Part shown: one piece after another, positions 52,000 through 63,110 of the stretch
Layout of the letters: every line of letters starts with the position of its first letter
Position numbering within the stretch: position 1 is the stretch's first letter
Origin: Sulfurovum sp.
GTDB lineage: Bacteria > Campylobacterota > Campylobacteria > Campylobacterales > Sulfurovaceae
Direction of reading: 5' to 3'
Length of the DNA: 64,000 nucleotides
Assembly: GCA_030949325.1 (NCBI GenBank)
Contig: JAUZSQ010000104.1
Location: forward strand, 18,827 to 82,826
Notes under the pieces: generated by a model
Seen by the model: only the letters and a program-made list of their open reading frames with translations
What the model was told of the DNA's origin: nothing
The model's database searches: none
Position numbers and translations under genes: made by a program

Positions 52000-54356
52000 A
52001 AATATTCTCCTCTGTCACATAATAAAGTAAACTCACACCATTGACATTGACTCAAAGTCTCACAACGAGAAGCCACAAAAGACTCTGTCTCTTTTAACGC
52101 CATAATATGCTCTGCTAAATACGCATTTTTCTCTTCTAATAGTGTAATCTCTTCTATCTCTCCCTTTTCAAATATCTTAACAAAAGCCAAATTGAGATTG
52201 GAGTATTTGGGGGATAAAAGTTGATGATAAATACTCATTTGCAGGTCTGTGAGTGTCTCTAAATTCTTGGTCTTTTGTGCTTCTTTGGTCGAACCACTTT
52301 TATAATCTATTAGCAAAGTATGCGTACTATTTTGGTCTATCCTATCGACACGCCCCTTAAAGCGTAATCCTCCTATCTCTCCTTGAAATTCTTTTTCTCT
52401 TTCTACTACTTTCCAATCGGTCTTGAAATAGGCGACTTGTGAAGCCACATAGCCTTTGAGTTTGGCTTTCCATAAGAGCTTTTGATAGTCAATCTTCGAA
52501 GAGCTATAAGGCAACAAACTATCTAAGAGCATATCGAGATTTTTTTGCATGGCTTCTATACTAGCATAGCTATCATGCTCACGATGCAGATGGTCTAAAA
52601 GACTATGCAAAAAGGCACCTTCATTGAGTTCTGATTCTTTTTGGGCTTGAATCTTTTGGATATAACGATAATAATACTTACGCTTACACTCCAAATAGGT
52701 CTTAAGCCGTGAGGCTGACCATGTAATATCATAGGCATTAAAGCCTTCTACTATAGGGTCTTCTATTATGCTTAACAGTTGAGACGGTTGTGCATAGAGT
52801 AAGTCAAATTGAGCCTTAGACGCTTGGGCTTTGGGTACACCTAATTCATAGAGGAACTTTGAAGGCAGGGTATTATCAGCCGTACAATAGAGTATAATAG
52901 CCGTCTGAGACTCTTCTAAGAGACGTTTATAATACTGCTTTTGTAAGGCTTCTCTATCGGCTTTGGTAGGGAGATTGGCAAACATCCGTACAGAAGAATT
53001 GAGAAATTGGTCTTTACTCGAACTCGCAGGTACAATCCCTTCATTGAAATCCACAATCACCACACCCTTGAAATGCACCCCCCTAGTCTCAAGTACACCC
53101 ATTACCGTAATCTTGCCACCACGCACATCATCATGTGTCACAGTAGAGAGACTCTTTAGCCACAAAAATAACCACTCTTTGACTGATAACTTCTCCTTTG
53201 CCAAAACCTTGACAAAATGGATATACGCTTCATACACACGTTCATCAAACTTCTCTTGGCTCACCGTACCTAACAAAGGTGTTTTGTGTAATCCCCACTG
53301 CACAAGAAGCAAGAAGAAATCTTCTACACCCAATACTTTACTAGCAGAAATACCTTCTATCTGTTCCTTGTCTACGCCATAACGTTCAAGCAATACCCCA
53401 CTGGCACTATCACGCACCTGCCAATGCACATATACAGCATCCAAAGATTTATACAAATACCCCTTACTATAATCATATCCCATAGCAAAGTTAAGATTAT
53501 GATGTTGGTCAAAAAGGCTAAAATGTTCCTTGAAAGTCTCATCAGGTAGTATGAGTACAATCTCATCAGGAGACAGACCCGAAGCTACCATCGTTTCTAT
53601 CTCTGCAAAAGCCACAGCGATTTGCTCATCTCTTTCTTCTACCCCATAGACCTTCGCTTCAATCGTAGCCGTATTGCTTACGCTCTCCAATATTTTTTTG
53701 TCACTTAACGAAAATACGACATGAGCATCATTGGGCAAAGGCATCCCTATAGCTTCAAAGCGTTCTTGCATCTTGATATTAAAAGTACTGGTAGTATAAT
53801 GAATAAGCAAAGGCACAACAGCCGATATTTCATCAAGTAAAGAAAGCTCAAAATGACTCAAATACCCCTCAATATGTATCCTAATCTCTTCATAATCTTG
53901 CAAAAAACCTATATTAAGTCTATAGCCCTGAGGCATCAATACTTTATCCGTCATCCCTTTGGAATGCAAAAGCTCTGTATAATTGCGTAAAAGTTGTTGC
54001 AAAATATCTAAGTGCTGACTAAACTCTGCATACGCATCAGCTTCTCCCAATTGCTCAAACGTGACATTTTCAGTAGCCAACTCTTCAAAAAACTTAAAAA
54101 GGGCATCACTCTTGGTAAAAAACTGTACCAAAGACAAATCCATCTTCAAAAGAGAAAACTGCGAAAAATGTGCTGATTTACGCAGAAGTAAAATACGTTG
54201 AAGAGGGTCAATTTGCAGACTATTTTTCAAAATAACAGCACGTTGTTCAAAGGCATCCATACGCATAAGCGTCGGATGAAATCCATCTTCCAAAGCATAC
54301 CCTTTACGGATACTTCGTAAGACTCTTGCAGTAGGGTAAATGTGTAATGTATTCAT
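51996..54356 (-). CDS. addB: AddB-like PD-(D/E)XK nuclease
   Basis: 786 aa; [21 protein letters not shown]...[10 protein letters not shown]...GRVDRIDQ...LLIDYKSG...[10 protein letters not shown]; adjacent to addA. Confidence 0.85.
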   Translation of the reverse strand: MNTLHIYPTARVLRSIRKGYALEDGFHPTLMRMDAFEQRAVILKNSLQIDPLQRILLLRKSAHFSQFSLLKMDLSLVQFFTKSDALFKFFEELATENVTFEQLGEADAYAEFSQHLDILQQLLRNYTELLHSKGMTDKVLMPQGYRLNIGFLQDYEEIRIHIEGYLSHFELSLLDEISAVVPLLIHYTTSTFNIKMQERFEAIGMPLPNDAHVVFSLSDKKILESVSNTATIEAKVYGVEERDEQIAVAFAEIETMVASGLSPDEIVLILPDETFKEHFSLFDQHHNLNFAMGYDYSKGYLYKSLDAVYVHWQVRDSASGVLLERYGVDKEQIEGISASKVLGVEDFFLLLVQWGLHKTPLLGTVSQEKFDERVYEAYIHFVKVLAKEKLSVKEWLFLWLKSLSTVTHDDVRGGKITVMGVLETRGVHFKGVVIVDFNEGIVPASSSKDQFLNSSVRMFANLPTKADREALQKQYYKRLLEESQTAIILYCTADNTLPSKFLYELGVPKAQASKAQFDLLYAQPSQLLSIIEDPIVEGFNAYDITWSASRLKTYLECKRKYYYRYIQKIQAQKESELNEGAFLHSLLDHLHREHDSYASIEAMQKNLDMLLDSLLPYSSSKIDYQKLLWKAKLKGYVASQVAYFKTDWKVVEREKEFQGEIGGLRFKGRVDRIDQNSTHTLLIDYKSGSTKEAQKTKNLETLTDLQMSIYHQLLSPKYSNLNLAFVKIFEKGEIEEITLLEEKNAYLAEHIMALKETESFVASRCETLSQCQWCEFTLLCDRGEYL

Positions 54357-54439
54357 GCTAAAAGTATAGCATAGTTATCATCAAATCCTTAGAGAAGCAT
54401 TCTAAAGCTTCTCTACTTCTCTCTCATCAAACAATGCTT

Positions 54440-54877
54440 CTATTTCTTTCTTATTTTTACATTAAGTAAAGGCAAAAAGATAGGAGAAAAAAATATATCT
54501 GTCCAAGAATATGTCATGAAAGAAAATATTCGTATAGAAAGAAGTAGGGGCAATAATAAGAGAATATAAGTAATAAAAGCAAAAATAAATCTCTTTATAG
54601 AGGCTTTGACATCTAAAGGTTCTAAGGTTTTTGTGAGTACTTTGAGACCTAAGATTTTCTTACCTAAAGTAGCATTCCACGAAGATGAAAGCATGATAAC
54701 ACTATAAATTCCCCATAAAACAAGAAAGATAAAAATACTTTCAATATGTAAAATACTCCATATATCAAATAGCATCACTATAAGTATAAAAGGCTGTACT
54801 AACACGATGATGTCTATCAAAGAAGCTATACTTCTCACCCAAAAACCTGCGTATATATTTGTTTTTTTATCTTCCAT
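54440..54877 (-). CDS. RDD family membrane protein
   Basis: AGFWVRSIASLIDIIVL, NATLGKKILGLKVL. Confidence 0.85.
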   Translation of the reverse strand: MEDKKTNIYAGFWVRSIASLIDIIVLVQPFILIVMLFDIWSILHIESIFIFLVLWGIYSVIMLSSSWNATLGKKILGLKVLTKTLEPLDVKASIKRFIFAFITYILLLLPLLLSIRIFSFMTYSWTDIFFSPIFLPLLNVKIRKK

Positions 54878-54955
54878 AGTAATTTTCCTTTAACTTAAAA
54901 TACAATGCTGTTTGGTTAGATACGAGGTGATAATGATAATCTAAAGTTTTTCCCT

Positions 54956-54983
54956 CATTCACATTCCGTCCTCAATGTGAATG
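54956..54983. repeat. Intergenic hairpin (10-bp stem, 8-nt loop)
   Basis: CATTCACATT-CCGTCCTC-AATGTGAATG. Confidence 0.6.
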
Positions 54984-55026
54984 GATACTAGACAATATGT
55001 TAGAAAAGTTAAAAGAGTAAACTTAC

Positions 55027-55590
55027 CTACAGTTTTAAATAAGCAGCTAACTCTGAGTAGCCTATGGTATTGCCTATGATGGCACGAAATTGTAAGGTGT
55101 ATCTTCCTTCTTTTTGTATATCAATGACTGGGGTAACATATCTTTGCTTTGTGAATGCTATCTGTGATACAGGTACATCATCTTTGCGTGTGTGGGGGCG
55201 TGTAAGGACGAAGCTTACTTTGGCATCTTTGATGACTTTGCCTTCTTTGCTTACGACACTATAGGAAAATTGATTTGCACCTAGAGAGAGTGTGATAGGG
55301 TTGGGTTGAGGACGATTGGAATTGATATTATCTATCATGACCATCGTAGTCGTATCTTCAATCCTAATGGTATAGGCTTTATCAAATGCCTTTTTTCTTT
55401 CTAGAATATCGTTCATGTGTATATCTGCTTCTTGGTATTTCAACATATAATCATTGGATTCTTGTACGGGTAAGGCATTGGCAGATTTAATTGTCCAATA
55501 TCCCAAAGTAATCCCTATCGCTAGAAATCCTAATATCATGTGAGGCCAGTAGGTTTTGTTATTTTTGTCTGTTGTGTTATTATTTGACAT
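55027..55590 (-). CDS. FixH-like protein
   Basis: One N-terminal TM, periplasmic beta-rich domain, downstream of the cco operon. Confidence 0.65.
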   Translation of the reverse strand: MSNNNTTDKNNKTYWPHMILGFLAIGITLGYWTIKSANALPVQESNDYMLKYQEADIHMNDILERKKAFDKAYTIRIEDTTTMVMIDNINSNRPQPNPITLSLGANQFSYSVVSKEGKVIKDAKVSFVLTRPHTRKDDVPVSQIAFTKQRYVTPVIDIQKEGRYTLQFRAIIGNTIGYSELAAYLKL

Positions 55591-56218
55591 CTTTTTCCCT
55601 TGTCCAAAATCGTCTTAATACAAATATCCATAGTAATATGGCTGTACCTGTATAAATGAGTATTCTCAATATCATAATCATTGTACCCATCTCATCTTTG
55701 ATGCTTTCATCCAAAATCATACCTTTGCTCTGTGCAATATTATCAGCTAATACAGAATACGCTTGTAATACACCTATATTGAATTTGTCTTCATCACTAT
55801 TACTGTCTTTTATCGCGATAATATCAATCCCTGCATCTCGAACCTCTTCATAATCATACCAAGTTCTCACCGTATCAGAGGAAGGAATGATACCAATACG
55901 TCCTCGTGCATTAGACTTCTTGGTAATCGTTGCATAAGGGGCAAAGATATAGATGACATAAGGCTTTGTGAGATTACTTTCATACTTTTGGCTATAGCTT
56001 ACGAGGTTAAAGCCTTCGGGGAAATGTTCATTGGTCGCTATTACATACGCGTTGACAGCTGTTTTAGTATGTAGTTCTTGACCGATAGTATCAATAATCT
56101 TTACAGCTTCTAATTTGATGAGGTCATTTTTGAGGAGCTGTGTTGCGTGAAGAAAGAGGGGAAGTATAGCCAAAGCAAGTACGGCAAGAAATCTTGCCTT
56201 GAACTTTACTTTATGCAT
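55580..56218 (-). CDS. Membrane-anchored periplasmic hypothetical protein in cco operon
   Basis: 212 aa, signal peptide and C-terminal TM. Confidence 0.65.
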   Translation of the reverse strand: MHKVKFKARFLAVLALAILPLFLHATQLLKNDLIKLEAVKIIDTIGQELHTKTAVNAYVIATNEHFPEGFNLVSYSQKYESNLTKPYVIYIFAPYATITKKSNARGRIGIIPSSDTVRTWYDYEEVRDAGIDIIAIKDSNSDEDKFNIGVLQAYSVLADNIAQSKGMILDESIKDEMGTMIMILRILIYTGTAILLWIFVLRRFWTREKDVK

Positions 56219-56219
56219 A

Positions 56220-56327
56220 TTAACCTACATACAAGAGGTATTTTGTACCATTGAGTGACAAAAATATTGCTGCTGCTGCTGCAAGAGCAAGACATCCGAG
56301 AAGTACTTTATCCATATATTTAATCAT
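56220..56327 (-). CDS. 35-aa single-TM peptide (not in ORF track)
   Basis: MIKYMDKVLLGCLALAAAAAIFLSLNGTKYLLYVG; ATGA overlap with the stop of the 56324-56563 gene. Confidence 0.65.
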   Translation of the reverse strand: MIKYMDKVLLGCLALAAAAAIFLSLNGTKYLLYVG

Positions 56328-56563
56328 TCTTTATCCTTTGTTTGAAATGCGAAGTTTTTATTATCTACTGAACGCATTTTTAAGTTTGCTACATCTCTAA
56401 TAGGTGCAGGGTCATAGGCTTTTTTGACTGAACTTTGCTGTACAAGAATCGCTTGTGACATCAATATTGCCCAGATAAAAAACAAACCAAAAATGGAGAT
56501 GAACACTCCAAAGATACCATGAAATCCAAATAGTGACCTTTTTGTATTTTCTGCCATAATCAC
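56324..56563 (-). CDS. DUF4006-like small membrane protein
   Basis: LFGFHGIFGVFISIFGLFFIWAILMSQAILVQ; follows ccoP. Confidence 0.7.
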   Translation of the reverse strand: MIMAENTKRSLFGFHGIFGVFISIFGLFFIWAILMSQAILVQQSSVKKAYDPAPIRDVANLKMRSVDNKNFAFQTKDKE

Positions 56564-56566
56564 TCC

Positions 56567-57487
56567 TTAGTTTGACAATGACTGAATATAAACAGTCAAA
56601 GCTTTTTCTTGTATCGGGGTAATCAAGGTATTAAACGCTGGCATTTCACCAATGAGTCCTTTTTTCCCTTTTGCTAGTGTATTTTTCATATCAAAACCAT
56701 TGATACGAGGTCCTACCATCTCTACACCCTCACCATTGGCACCATGACAACCTCCACAAACTGCATACATAGGAGGCTCTGTTCCTTTGAATCCAGAAGC
56801 TACATATTTGGCAATATCTTCAGCATCTTGACCCGAAGCCATACCTCCTGGCATACCTCCCGGGAATGAATGTAAAGCATTTTGCCCTTCATTAATGATT
56901 TTCAAGATACTTTCTGTACTTTTTTGTGTAAAGTCTTCTGCTCGACCAGAAAGTCCATCACCTTTTTCACCGTGACACTGAGAACATTGTACTGAAAAGA
57001 TAGATTCACCCATCTTTTTGAGTGTTTCTTCATCAGCATTCTTATGCTTGTGTTCAAACTTTTTATTATATGCTAATACTTCTTCATTATATTCACCTAT
57101 TTGACTATAGGCATTGATAGGATAACCAATGAATCCATACCACATAGACCAGATAAAAAGTCCCAAGAAAGTATAAGCCCAACCAGAAGGCAATTCATTT
57201 TTGTACTCTCCAATACCATCCCAACTCTCTTCTGCTAACTTACCCGTTGCTGTATCTGTTTTCATTTGGTGAATATACTTTCCTGTCACCATGGAAGTAA
57301 TCACCGCAATAGCAATTGCTCCTGCCATCGTTAGCATATTGATTGACAAGGGTATGACGATACCAAAAATGGTTAAAGTATTGGTCGTATCCTCAAATAT
57401 TTCAATATCCAAACTCATCACAACTGAAATTGTGGCAGTCATTAGTATGGCTGAAAATGCCAAGAATTTTATCGTTACTGTATTCAT
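56567..57487 (-). CDS. ccoP: cbb3 oxidase diheme cytochrome c subunit
   Basis: CSQCHGEKGDG and CGGCHGANGEG heme c motifs, N-terminal TMs. Confidence 0.94.
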   Translation of the reverse strand: MNTVTIKFLAFSAILMTATISVVMSLDIEIFEDTTNTLTIFGIVIPLSINMLTMAGAIAIAVITSMVTGKYIHQMKTDTATGKLAEESWDGIGEYKNELPSGWAYTFLGLFIWSMWYGFIGYPINAYSQIGEYNEEVLAYNKKFEHKHKNADEETLKKMGESIFSVQCSQCHGEKGDGLSGRAEDFTQKSTESILKIINEGQNALHSFPGGMPGGMASGQDAEDIAKYVASGFKGTEPPMYAVCGGCHGANGEGVEMVGPRINGFDMKNTLAKGKKGLIGEMPAFNTLITPIQEKALTVYIQSLSN

Positions 57488-57702
57488 TTACTCTGCTCCT
57501 TATACTCTCTTTGTGAAGCGGGTTTATCTTCTATGGGGGTACTTGTGATATTATCATCAAGTGCAATCTTCCCATATTTTTCATAATCGCGTTCACCTTT
57601 TTTTTCAGACCTGTAGAGGTGTATAATATACCCATACAAGATAAGCACCAAAATAATGGTCATAAAGAAGTTGGCGTAGCCTTGCATTTCTCTAATATCC
57701 AT
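57484..57702 (-). CDS. ccoQ: cbb3 oxidase small subunit CcoQ
   Basis: 72 aa single TM between ccoO and ccoP. Confidence 0.85.
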   Translation of the reverse strand: MDIREMQGYANFFMTIILVLILYGYIIHLYRSEKKGERDYEKYGKIALDDNITSTPIEDKPASQREYKEQSK

Positions 57703-57712
57703 CTGTATCTCC

Positions 57713-58378
57713 TTACTTCAAACTATTCATATAAGCGATTAAGGCTACGACTTCAGGTACATCACCTTTTTTCATTGCTTCAATCACACGTGGGTCTTTC
57801 ATATCAGATGCAATTTTTCTTGCTTCTTCAATGAGTGTAGGCTTATAGGCTTCCCATGCTTCTCTACCTCTTCTGACTTCTGGACCATAAGGAGTATGAA
57901 ATACATTTTTGACCGTGACCGCTTCAGCATAGGCAGTTTCAATATCTGCTAGGTTAACAAACTGATGGTCGTAAGCAGGCATAATAGAACCAGGTACAAT
58001 GAGTGGAGGATTGAGCATATGTGCCTCATGCCAATCTGTTGTACGATAATTACCAATACGGTGTAAGTCTGGACCTGTTCTTTTACTTCCCCAAAGGAAA
58101 GGTCTGTCATAGGCATATTCTCCTGAGAGTGAATAGGCACCATAACGGTCTGTCTCAGACTTAAATGGACGAATCATTTGTGAATGACAGGCCATACAGT
58201 TGTCTTTCATATACACATTTTTACCTGCAATTTCTAAGACCGTGCGTGGCTTCATATCAATCAGAGGTCGCCCTGCTTGGGTAAAGTTTGGCACGATTTC
58301 GATTAATCCAGCAAATGAAATAACAATAGATATCGCCGCAGCGAAAAAGAATGGGTTTTTTTCCAACCAATGAAACAT
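57713..58378 (-). CDS. ccoO: cbb3 oxidase monoheme subunit
   Basis: YMKDNCMACHSQMIRPFKSETDRYG. Confidence 0.95.
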   Translation of the reverse strand: MFHWLEKNPFFFAAAISIVISFAGLIEIVPNFTQAGRPLIDMKPRTVLEIAGKNVYMKDNCMACHSQMIRPFKSETDRYGAYSLSGEYAYDRPFLWGSKRTGPDLHRIGNYRTTDWHEAHMLNPPLIVPGSIMPAYDHQFVNLADIETAYAEAVTVKNVFHTPYGPEVRRGREAWEAYKPTLIEEARKIASDMKDPRVIEAMKKGDVPEVVALIAYMNSLK

Positions 58379-58393
58379 AATACTCTACCTCCC

Positions 58394-59860
58394 TTACGCC
58401 ATAGGCGTTCTAAACTGTGGCTCAGTAGAAAGTTTTCTACCTGCAGTCACAGTTTTATAAATGTTGTAAGCAAACATCATAAATCCAATAAGATACATCA
58501 CACCTGAGAGTGTACGAATCATATAATAAGGTTCTAATATAACTACCGTCTCAATAAATGAATACATCAAGTTACCATACTCATCAACAGCTCTCCACAT
58601 CATACCTTGTGTAATCCCTGCAATCCACATAGAAGTGAAATACAAGACCACAGCAATAGTTTGTAACCAAAATTGAAATTCCATCAATTTTCTGGAATAA
58701 ATTTCTCTTTTGAACATCCGTGGAGTCATATGAAAAATAGCTGCCATCATCATAAAGACGACCCAACCTAAGACACCATCATGTACATGCCCTGGAATCC
58801 AGTCTGTAAAGTGTGCAATAGCATTGACTGAACGAATCGCTTGGATAGGTCCTTCGATAGTGGAGAGCATATAGAAAGTAGAAGCTAGAACCATAAACTT
58901 AATAAGTGGATTTTCAGTGAGCTGATTCCATTCACCTTTCATAGTAAGAAGCATATTAATAGCCGACCCCCATGAAGGTAAAATCAATACAATAGAAAAG
59001 GCTGAACCCATAGTCTGCATCCAATCAGGAACGGTTGTCCACAATAGGTGATGAGACCCTGCCCAAAGATAAACAAACATCAATCCCCAAAAAGAAAGTA
59101 AGGAGAGTTTATATGAATAAATCGCTTGTCCTGATTCTTTGGGAAGAAAGTAGTAAATCATCCCAACAATCGGTACAGTAAATCCAAATGCCACAGCATT
59201 ATGTCCGTACCACCATTGTACGAGTGCATCATTGGTACCTGAGTACATAGAGACTGAGTGCATAGGATTACCTAAGCCACCCGAAGCAAAGTAGGTAGGG
59301 ATTTCCATATTGTTAAAAAGGTAAAGCATAGCAATACCAAGAAAACATGCAAGATAGTACCATACAGAAATATAAAGGGCTTTTTCTCTTCTAATACCGA
59401 TGAGTCCCATCATATTGATACCCCAAAGTACCCAAACAAGGATAATCACAATATCAAAAGGCCACTCATACTGTGCATACTCTTTGGAAGTTGAATATCC
59501 TAACACCAAAGACACGGTAGCTGCCAACACACCTACAAGATAGAGCCAAAACTGAATATTTCCAAGTACCATCAAAAATCTTGATTCAGCAAGGGAAACT
59601 TTGAGTACCCTCTGTCCCAAGTAAAACCATGTAGCAAATATCCCCGATACAGTAAATCCAAAGACTACCGTATTGGTGTGTACTGGTCTTAATCTTGAAA
59701 ACGTGCCATATTCCCCCAATAAATAATTGAGTTCAGGAAATGCCATTTGTGCGGCAATAAGTGTCCCCACGAGCATACCCAAAAATCCAAACAAAATTGT
59801 TAAATAGGTAAACTTTTTTGCTAATGAATAATCATATTCTAATGATGCATTTGATTGCAT
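58394..59860 (-). CDS. ccoN: cbb3 oxidase catalytic subunit I
   Basis: RPVHTNTVVFGF, WWYGHNAVAFGFTVPIVG, GSHHLLWTTVPDW, HFTDWIPGHVHDGVLGW. Confidence 0.96.
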   Translation of the reverse strand: MQSNASLEYDYSLAKKFTYLTILFGFLGMLVGTLIAAQMAFPELNYLLGEYGTFSRLRPVHTNTVVFGFTVSGIFATWFYLGQRVLKVSLAESRFLMVLGNIQFWLYLVGVLAATVSLVLGYSTSKEYAQYEWPFDIVIILVWVLWGINMMGLIGIRREKALYISVWYYLACFLGIAMLYLFNNMEIPTYFASGGLGNPMHSVSMYSGTNDALVQWWYGHNAVAFGFTVPIVGMIYYFLPKESGQAIYSYKLSLLSFWGLMFVYLWAGSHHLLWTTVPDWMQTMGSAFSIVLILPSWGSAINMLLTMKGEWNQLTENPLIKFMVLASTFYMLSTIEGPIQAIRSVNAIAHFTDWIPGHVHDGVLGWVVFMMMAAIFHMTPRMFKREIYSRKLMEFQFWLQTIAVVLYFTSMWIAGITQGMMWRAVDEYGNLMYSFIETVVILEPYYMIRTLSGVMYLIGFMMFAYNIYKTVTAGRKLSTEPQFRTPMA

Positions 59861-60059
59861 ACATACCCCTTTGTATTAATTCTATGTTATAAACACAACA
59901 TTTACTTATAATTATAAGGTTTTTAATGCATCAAAAGCTTAATACGTATCAAGATATGCATATTTAGAGCCAATTCTTAAAAGTGACGTTTTAATGATAA
60001 TCTACTATCGTAAAAACTTATACTTTAAAAAATATTATCTATCAATTATTTTGATAACC

Positions 60060-60674
60060 TTATTTCCACCATGCTTTAATATCCACCCAAAGACCTGTTT
60101 CAATCCCTTTATCTTCGTTGTCCAAATCCGTAAAACGCTCACATCCTACCACCAGTCCTAGGTCACAGCCTTTTTGATAAAAACGCTTCTCTTGTTCTCT
60201 ACTTTTTGTTACACCAAATCCACCTCGATACATAATGGCTACATTGTGACAAGCATCGCCACTTTGGAGGTCACAAGCTTTGGTGTAAAACTCTCTTGCT
60301 TTGACATCATTTTGTCTAATGTCATGTCCATCACGAAAAATCGTTCCTACAGCTTCACAAGCCGTCTTGATACCTCTATTACACGCATCGACAAGATAAG
60401 GTCTGGCTGCTCCATAACTTTTGTTTTTGAGATAATTTTCTCCAAGTTTATCACAGGCTTTTTTCTCACCATAGACACAGGCTTTTCGCATATAGCCTAA
60501 GCCCTCTTTCATGGTCTCTTGGTTCTCACCATTGGCTCCTGTAGTCAAATGTGTAGCCAGAGCGTAACAGACAGTGATATTGTCCTCTTTACATCCTGCT
60601 ATAGCTTGGATTTTATCAAAAGCCTGTACCCATCCCATACTCAATACGAACATCATAATTATTATTTTAGGCAT
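60060..60674 (-). CDS. Sel1-repeat, Cys-rich secreted protein (Hcp-like)
   Basis: Repeats YTKACDLQSGDACHNVAIMYRGGFGV, YQKGCDLGLVVGCERF; signal peptide. Confidence 0.85.
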   Translation of the reverse strand: MPKIIIMMFVLSMGWVQAFDKIQAIAGCKEDNITVCYALATHLTTGANGENQETMKEGLGYMRKACVYGEKKACDKLGENYLKNKSYGAARPYLVDACNRGIKTACEAVGTIFRDGHDIRQNDVKAREFYTKACDLQSGDACHNVAIMYRGGFGVTKSREQEKRFYQKGCDLGLVVGCERFTDLDNEDKGIETGLWVDIKAWWK

Positions 60675-61197
60675 TGGCTTTTCCTTTGGCTTGATGCATC
60701 GCTTCGAGTAAATCTTTGTTTTCGTCTTGCATGATGATAAATCCTTCTTCTAATCCTGCGATAAGTGCCTCTTGGCTCATACCTTCTTCATAGATACGGT
60801 CATAGTGTATAAAGAAATCTTTATAGGGTGTCGTACCCGAAGCGATAACAAGTGTAAAATCTATCTCAGGGAAGTACGTATTCCATGAAGCCGTGATACT
60901 GCGAATGACTTTGGTATTATTGATAAAAGTAAGTGTAATCACCATAATCATCAACATAGACAAGAAAATAATATAAAAGATAATCGCTTGAGCGATACCT
61001 AATAAAGCAAACATAATAGGATTAAAGATACCTATATATAATAAAATAGGCAAAGAGATATAAAAGGCTATCACCCATTTTACCCCTAAGCCCTCTATAG
61101 GGGCTTGGTCAAAAATGAGTCGTTTTTTAATCCTATTATTTTTTCTTTTTGTCATAGTATCAAGGAGAGAAGGAAGTGAATAAAGTTTTTCTTGCAT
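60667..61197 (-). CDS. Hypothetical membrane protein
   Basis: 176 aa, two TMs. Confidence 0.6.
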   Translation of the reverse strand: MQEKLYSLPSLLDTMTKRKNNRIKKRLIFDQAPIEGLGVKWVIAFYISLPILLYIGIFNPIMFALLGIAQAIIFYIIFLSMLMIMVITLTFINNTKVIRSITASWNTYFPEIDFTLVIASGTTPYKDFFIHYDRIYEEGMSQEALIAGLEEGFIIMQDENKDLLEAMHQAKGKANA

Positions 61198-61241
61198 AAG
61201 AAGCCTTTGGAAGTAAAGCCAAAGGCTTTACTAATATAGTG

Positions 61242-62109
61242 TTAAGAAATATGGTGCTTGATATACTCGTCTATACTCAAGAGAATAATAATCGCTAAAA
61301 ACGCAGCATTTATTTTCCAAAATACAGAACGTGCATTGATGTAAGTTGAAAGCTCTTCGCGTAAGAGTTCCAAAGAACTGACAAAAGCAAAGATAGCTAC
61401 AACGATAGACGCCATCAATAGTCGGCATATAAGGTTCAAAAATAGAAACCAAAAAGATACCTGCTTGAATGGTAAAGATAAGCCAAACAAAGGTCAACCT
61501 CTGAAGACTCGCTTGTCCAAAGAGACGCATAGCCGTGGGATATCCTCCATCTTTAAAATCTCCATGAAAGAGCATCACAAGTAACCAAAAATGAGGCACT
61601 TGCCAAATAAAGAAATACAGTGCCAACGCAATGAATTCTAATTCCATCAAGGAGTTACCTGCTACCAACCAACCAATCGCTGGTGGTATGACCCCAAGAA
61701 TCGCTCCAGGAACGACAGCCAATGCTGAACGTTTCTTCAAAGGTGTGTACATCGCGTTGTACCAAATAAAGGCAAACATAAAGATATTGACACCCGTGAG
61801 TCCAAGAAGAGAATAAATGAGTATCATAGATAAGAGGATAAGCACAGCAGAGATAATATATCCCGTACGAGGAAGCATACGCCCTATAGCAATAGGACGA
61901 TTTTTGGTTCTTTCCATTTTGGCATCAGATTTGTACTCTTGTACTTGATTGAGTGTTGAGACACCCATTGCCACAAGTAGTACAGAAAATGTTGCTAGTA
62001 GCATATCAAGTCCCACATCCCCTTTTGCCATAATGTAGGCAAAGAGGGCAGAAAGACTCACTGCAAAAGAGAGAACAAATTTGGTAACTACAAAAAAGTC
62101 TTTTATCAT
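61242..62109 (-). CDS. ctaB: Heme O synthase (protoheme IX farnesyltransferase), +1 frameshift near 61420
   Basis: ATFSVLLVAMGVSTLNQVQEYKSDAKMERTKNRPIAIGRM...ILGVIPPAIGWL; C-terminus continues in ORF 61242-61490 (MASIVVAIFAFVSSLELLREEL). Confidence 0.9.
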
Positions 62110-63101
62110 TACTTCGCTGACTGCATATATTTGACAATCTCAGCGACATCTGCATCAGGAAGTGCAAATGGAGGCATAATCCCTGGATAGAAACCTTCAG
62201 GTATATCTTTGTCTGGTGCGGTAATAGCATCGGCTAAATACTTCGTATCATATTTTGCACCAATACCTTTAAGCGATGGACCTACAAGTATTGAATCTGT
62301 ATCAATCGAGTGACATCCTGCACAACCATTGTCTTCATAGAGTGATTGACCTTTAGTCATTTGAGGGGCTGAGGCATCTTCAAATGGTGATTTCTCAGTA
62401 CCTTCGAACCACTTATCATAATCGGCTTGTTCCATGACAACAATTTTGGAATACATATAAGAGTGTGCTGTACCACAGTACTCTGCACATTCTACCACAT
62501 ACTCACCTGCCACATCTGCTTGAAACCATTGTTTTGTCATACGACCAGGAACGATATCTTCTTTCATACGAAAGGCTGGAACATAATAGGCATGAAGTAC
62601 ATCATTCAACGGTGCTGTCATTTTTAAAAGTACTTTTTGTCCTACAGGAACATAAAGACCTCTTTTAACATTCTCAATTTTTTTGTCATACACCGAAGTA
62701 ATTTTATGGACATGACCTGCTTTGTTTGCTGGGTATTCATATTTCCATTTCCACTTAGATGCTTCAAGCTGAATCACAAGACTTTCAGATTCTGCTGGCA
62801 TGGTTCGAAGTGTTTTCATCGTTGTATAACCATAATAAAAAAGTACCATCATCAGTGCCGTTGGAATTAAAGTCCAAGCGATTTCTAACGGTGTGTTATG
62901 TGAACTATTTGAAATATCTTCATCTTTGACATTAGATTCTCTATATTTCCATGCGAAATAGAACATTGGTGCAAGAACCGAAAGACCAAGTACGATTGAA
63001 ATCCAAAAGTTTATCCAAAATGCTTGGTCAATATCAGCAGCAAAACTTACTGCTCCTGAATGAAAACCACTGAGTGCATTTAATGTATTATTAGTATCCA
63101 T
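62109..63101 (-). CDS. coxB: Cytochrome c oxidase subunit II with fused cytochrome c (caa3-type)
   Basis: VECAEYCGTAHSYM CuA motif; CAGCHSIDTDSILVGPSLKGIG heme c domain. Confidence 0.94.
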   Translation of the reverse strand: MDTNNTLNALSGFHSGAVSFAADIDQAFWINFWISIVLGLSVLAPMFYFAWKYRESNVKDEDISNSSHNTPLEIAWTLIPTALMMVLFYYGYTTMKTLRTMPAESESLVIQLEASKWKWKYEYPANKAGHVHKITSVYDKKIENVKRGLYVPVGQKVLLKMTAPLNDVLHAYYVPAFRMKEDIVPGRMTKQWFQADVAGEYVVECAEYCGTAHSYMYSKIVVMEQADYDKWFEGTEKSPFEDASAPQMTKGQSLYEDNGCAGCHSIDTDSILVGPSLKGIGAKYDTKYLADAITAPDKDIPEGFYPGIMPPFALPDADVAEIVKYMQSAK

Positions 63102-63110
63102 AGTACCTCC

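Noticed and set aside
49916-53382. Plus-strand ORFs across addA/addB (49916, 50176, 50440, 50643, 52963 and others)
   Set aside because: Antisense to well-supported helicase/nuclease frames.
54956-54983. Hairpin CATTCACATT/AATGTGAATG as a rho-independent terminator for the cco operon
   Set aside because: Good stem but no T tract on the transcribed strand; kept only as a repeat feature.
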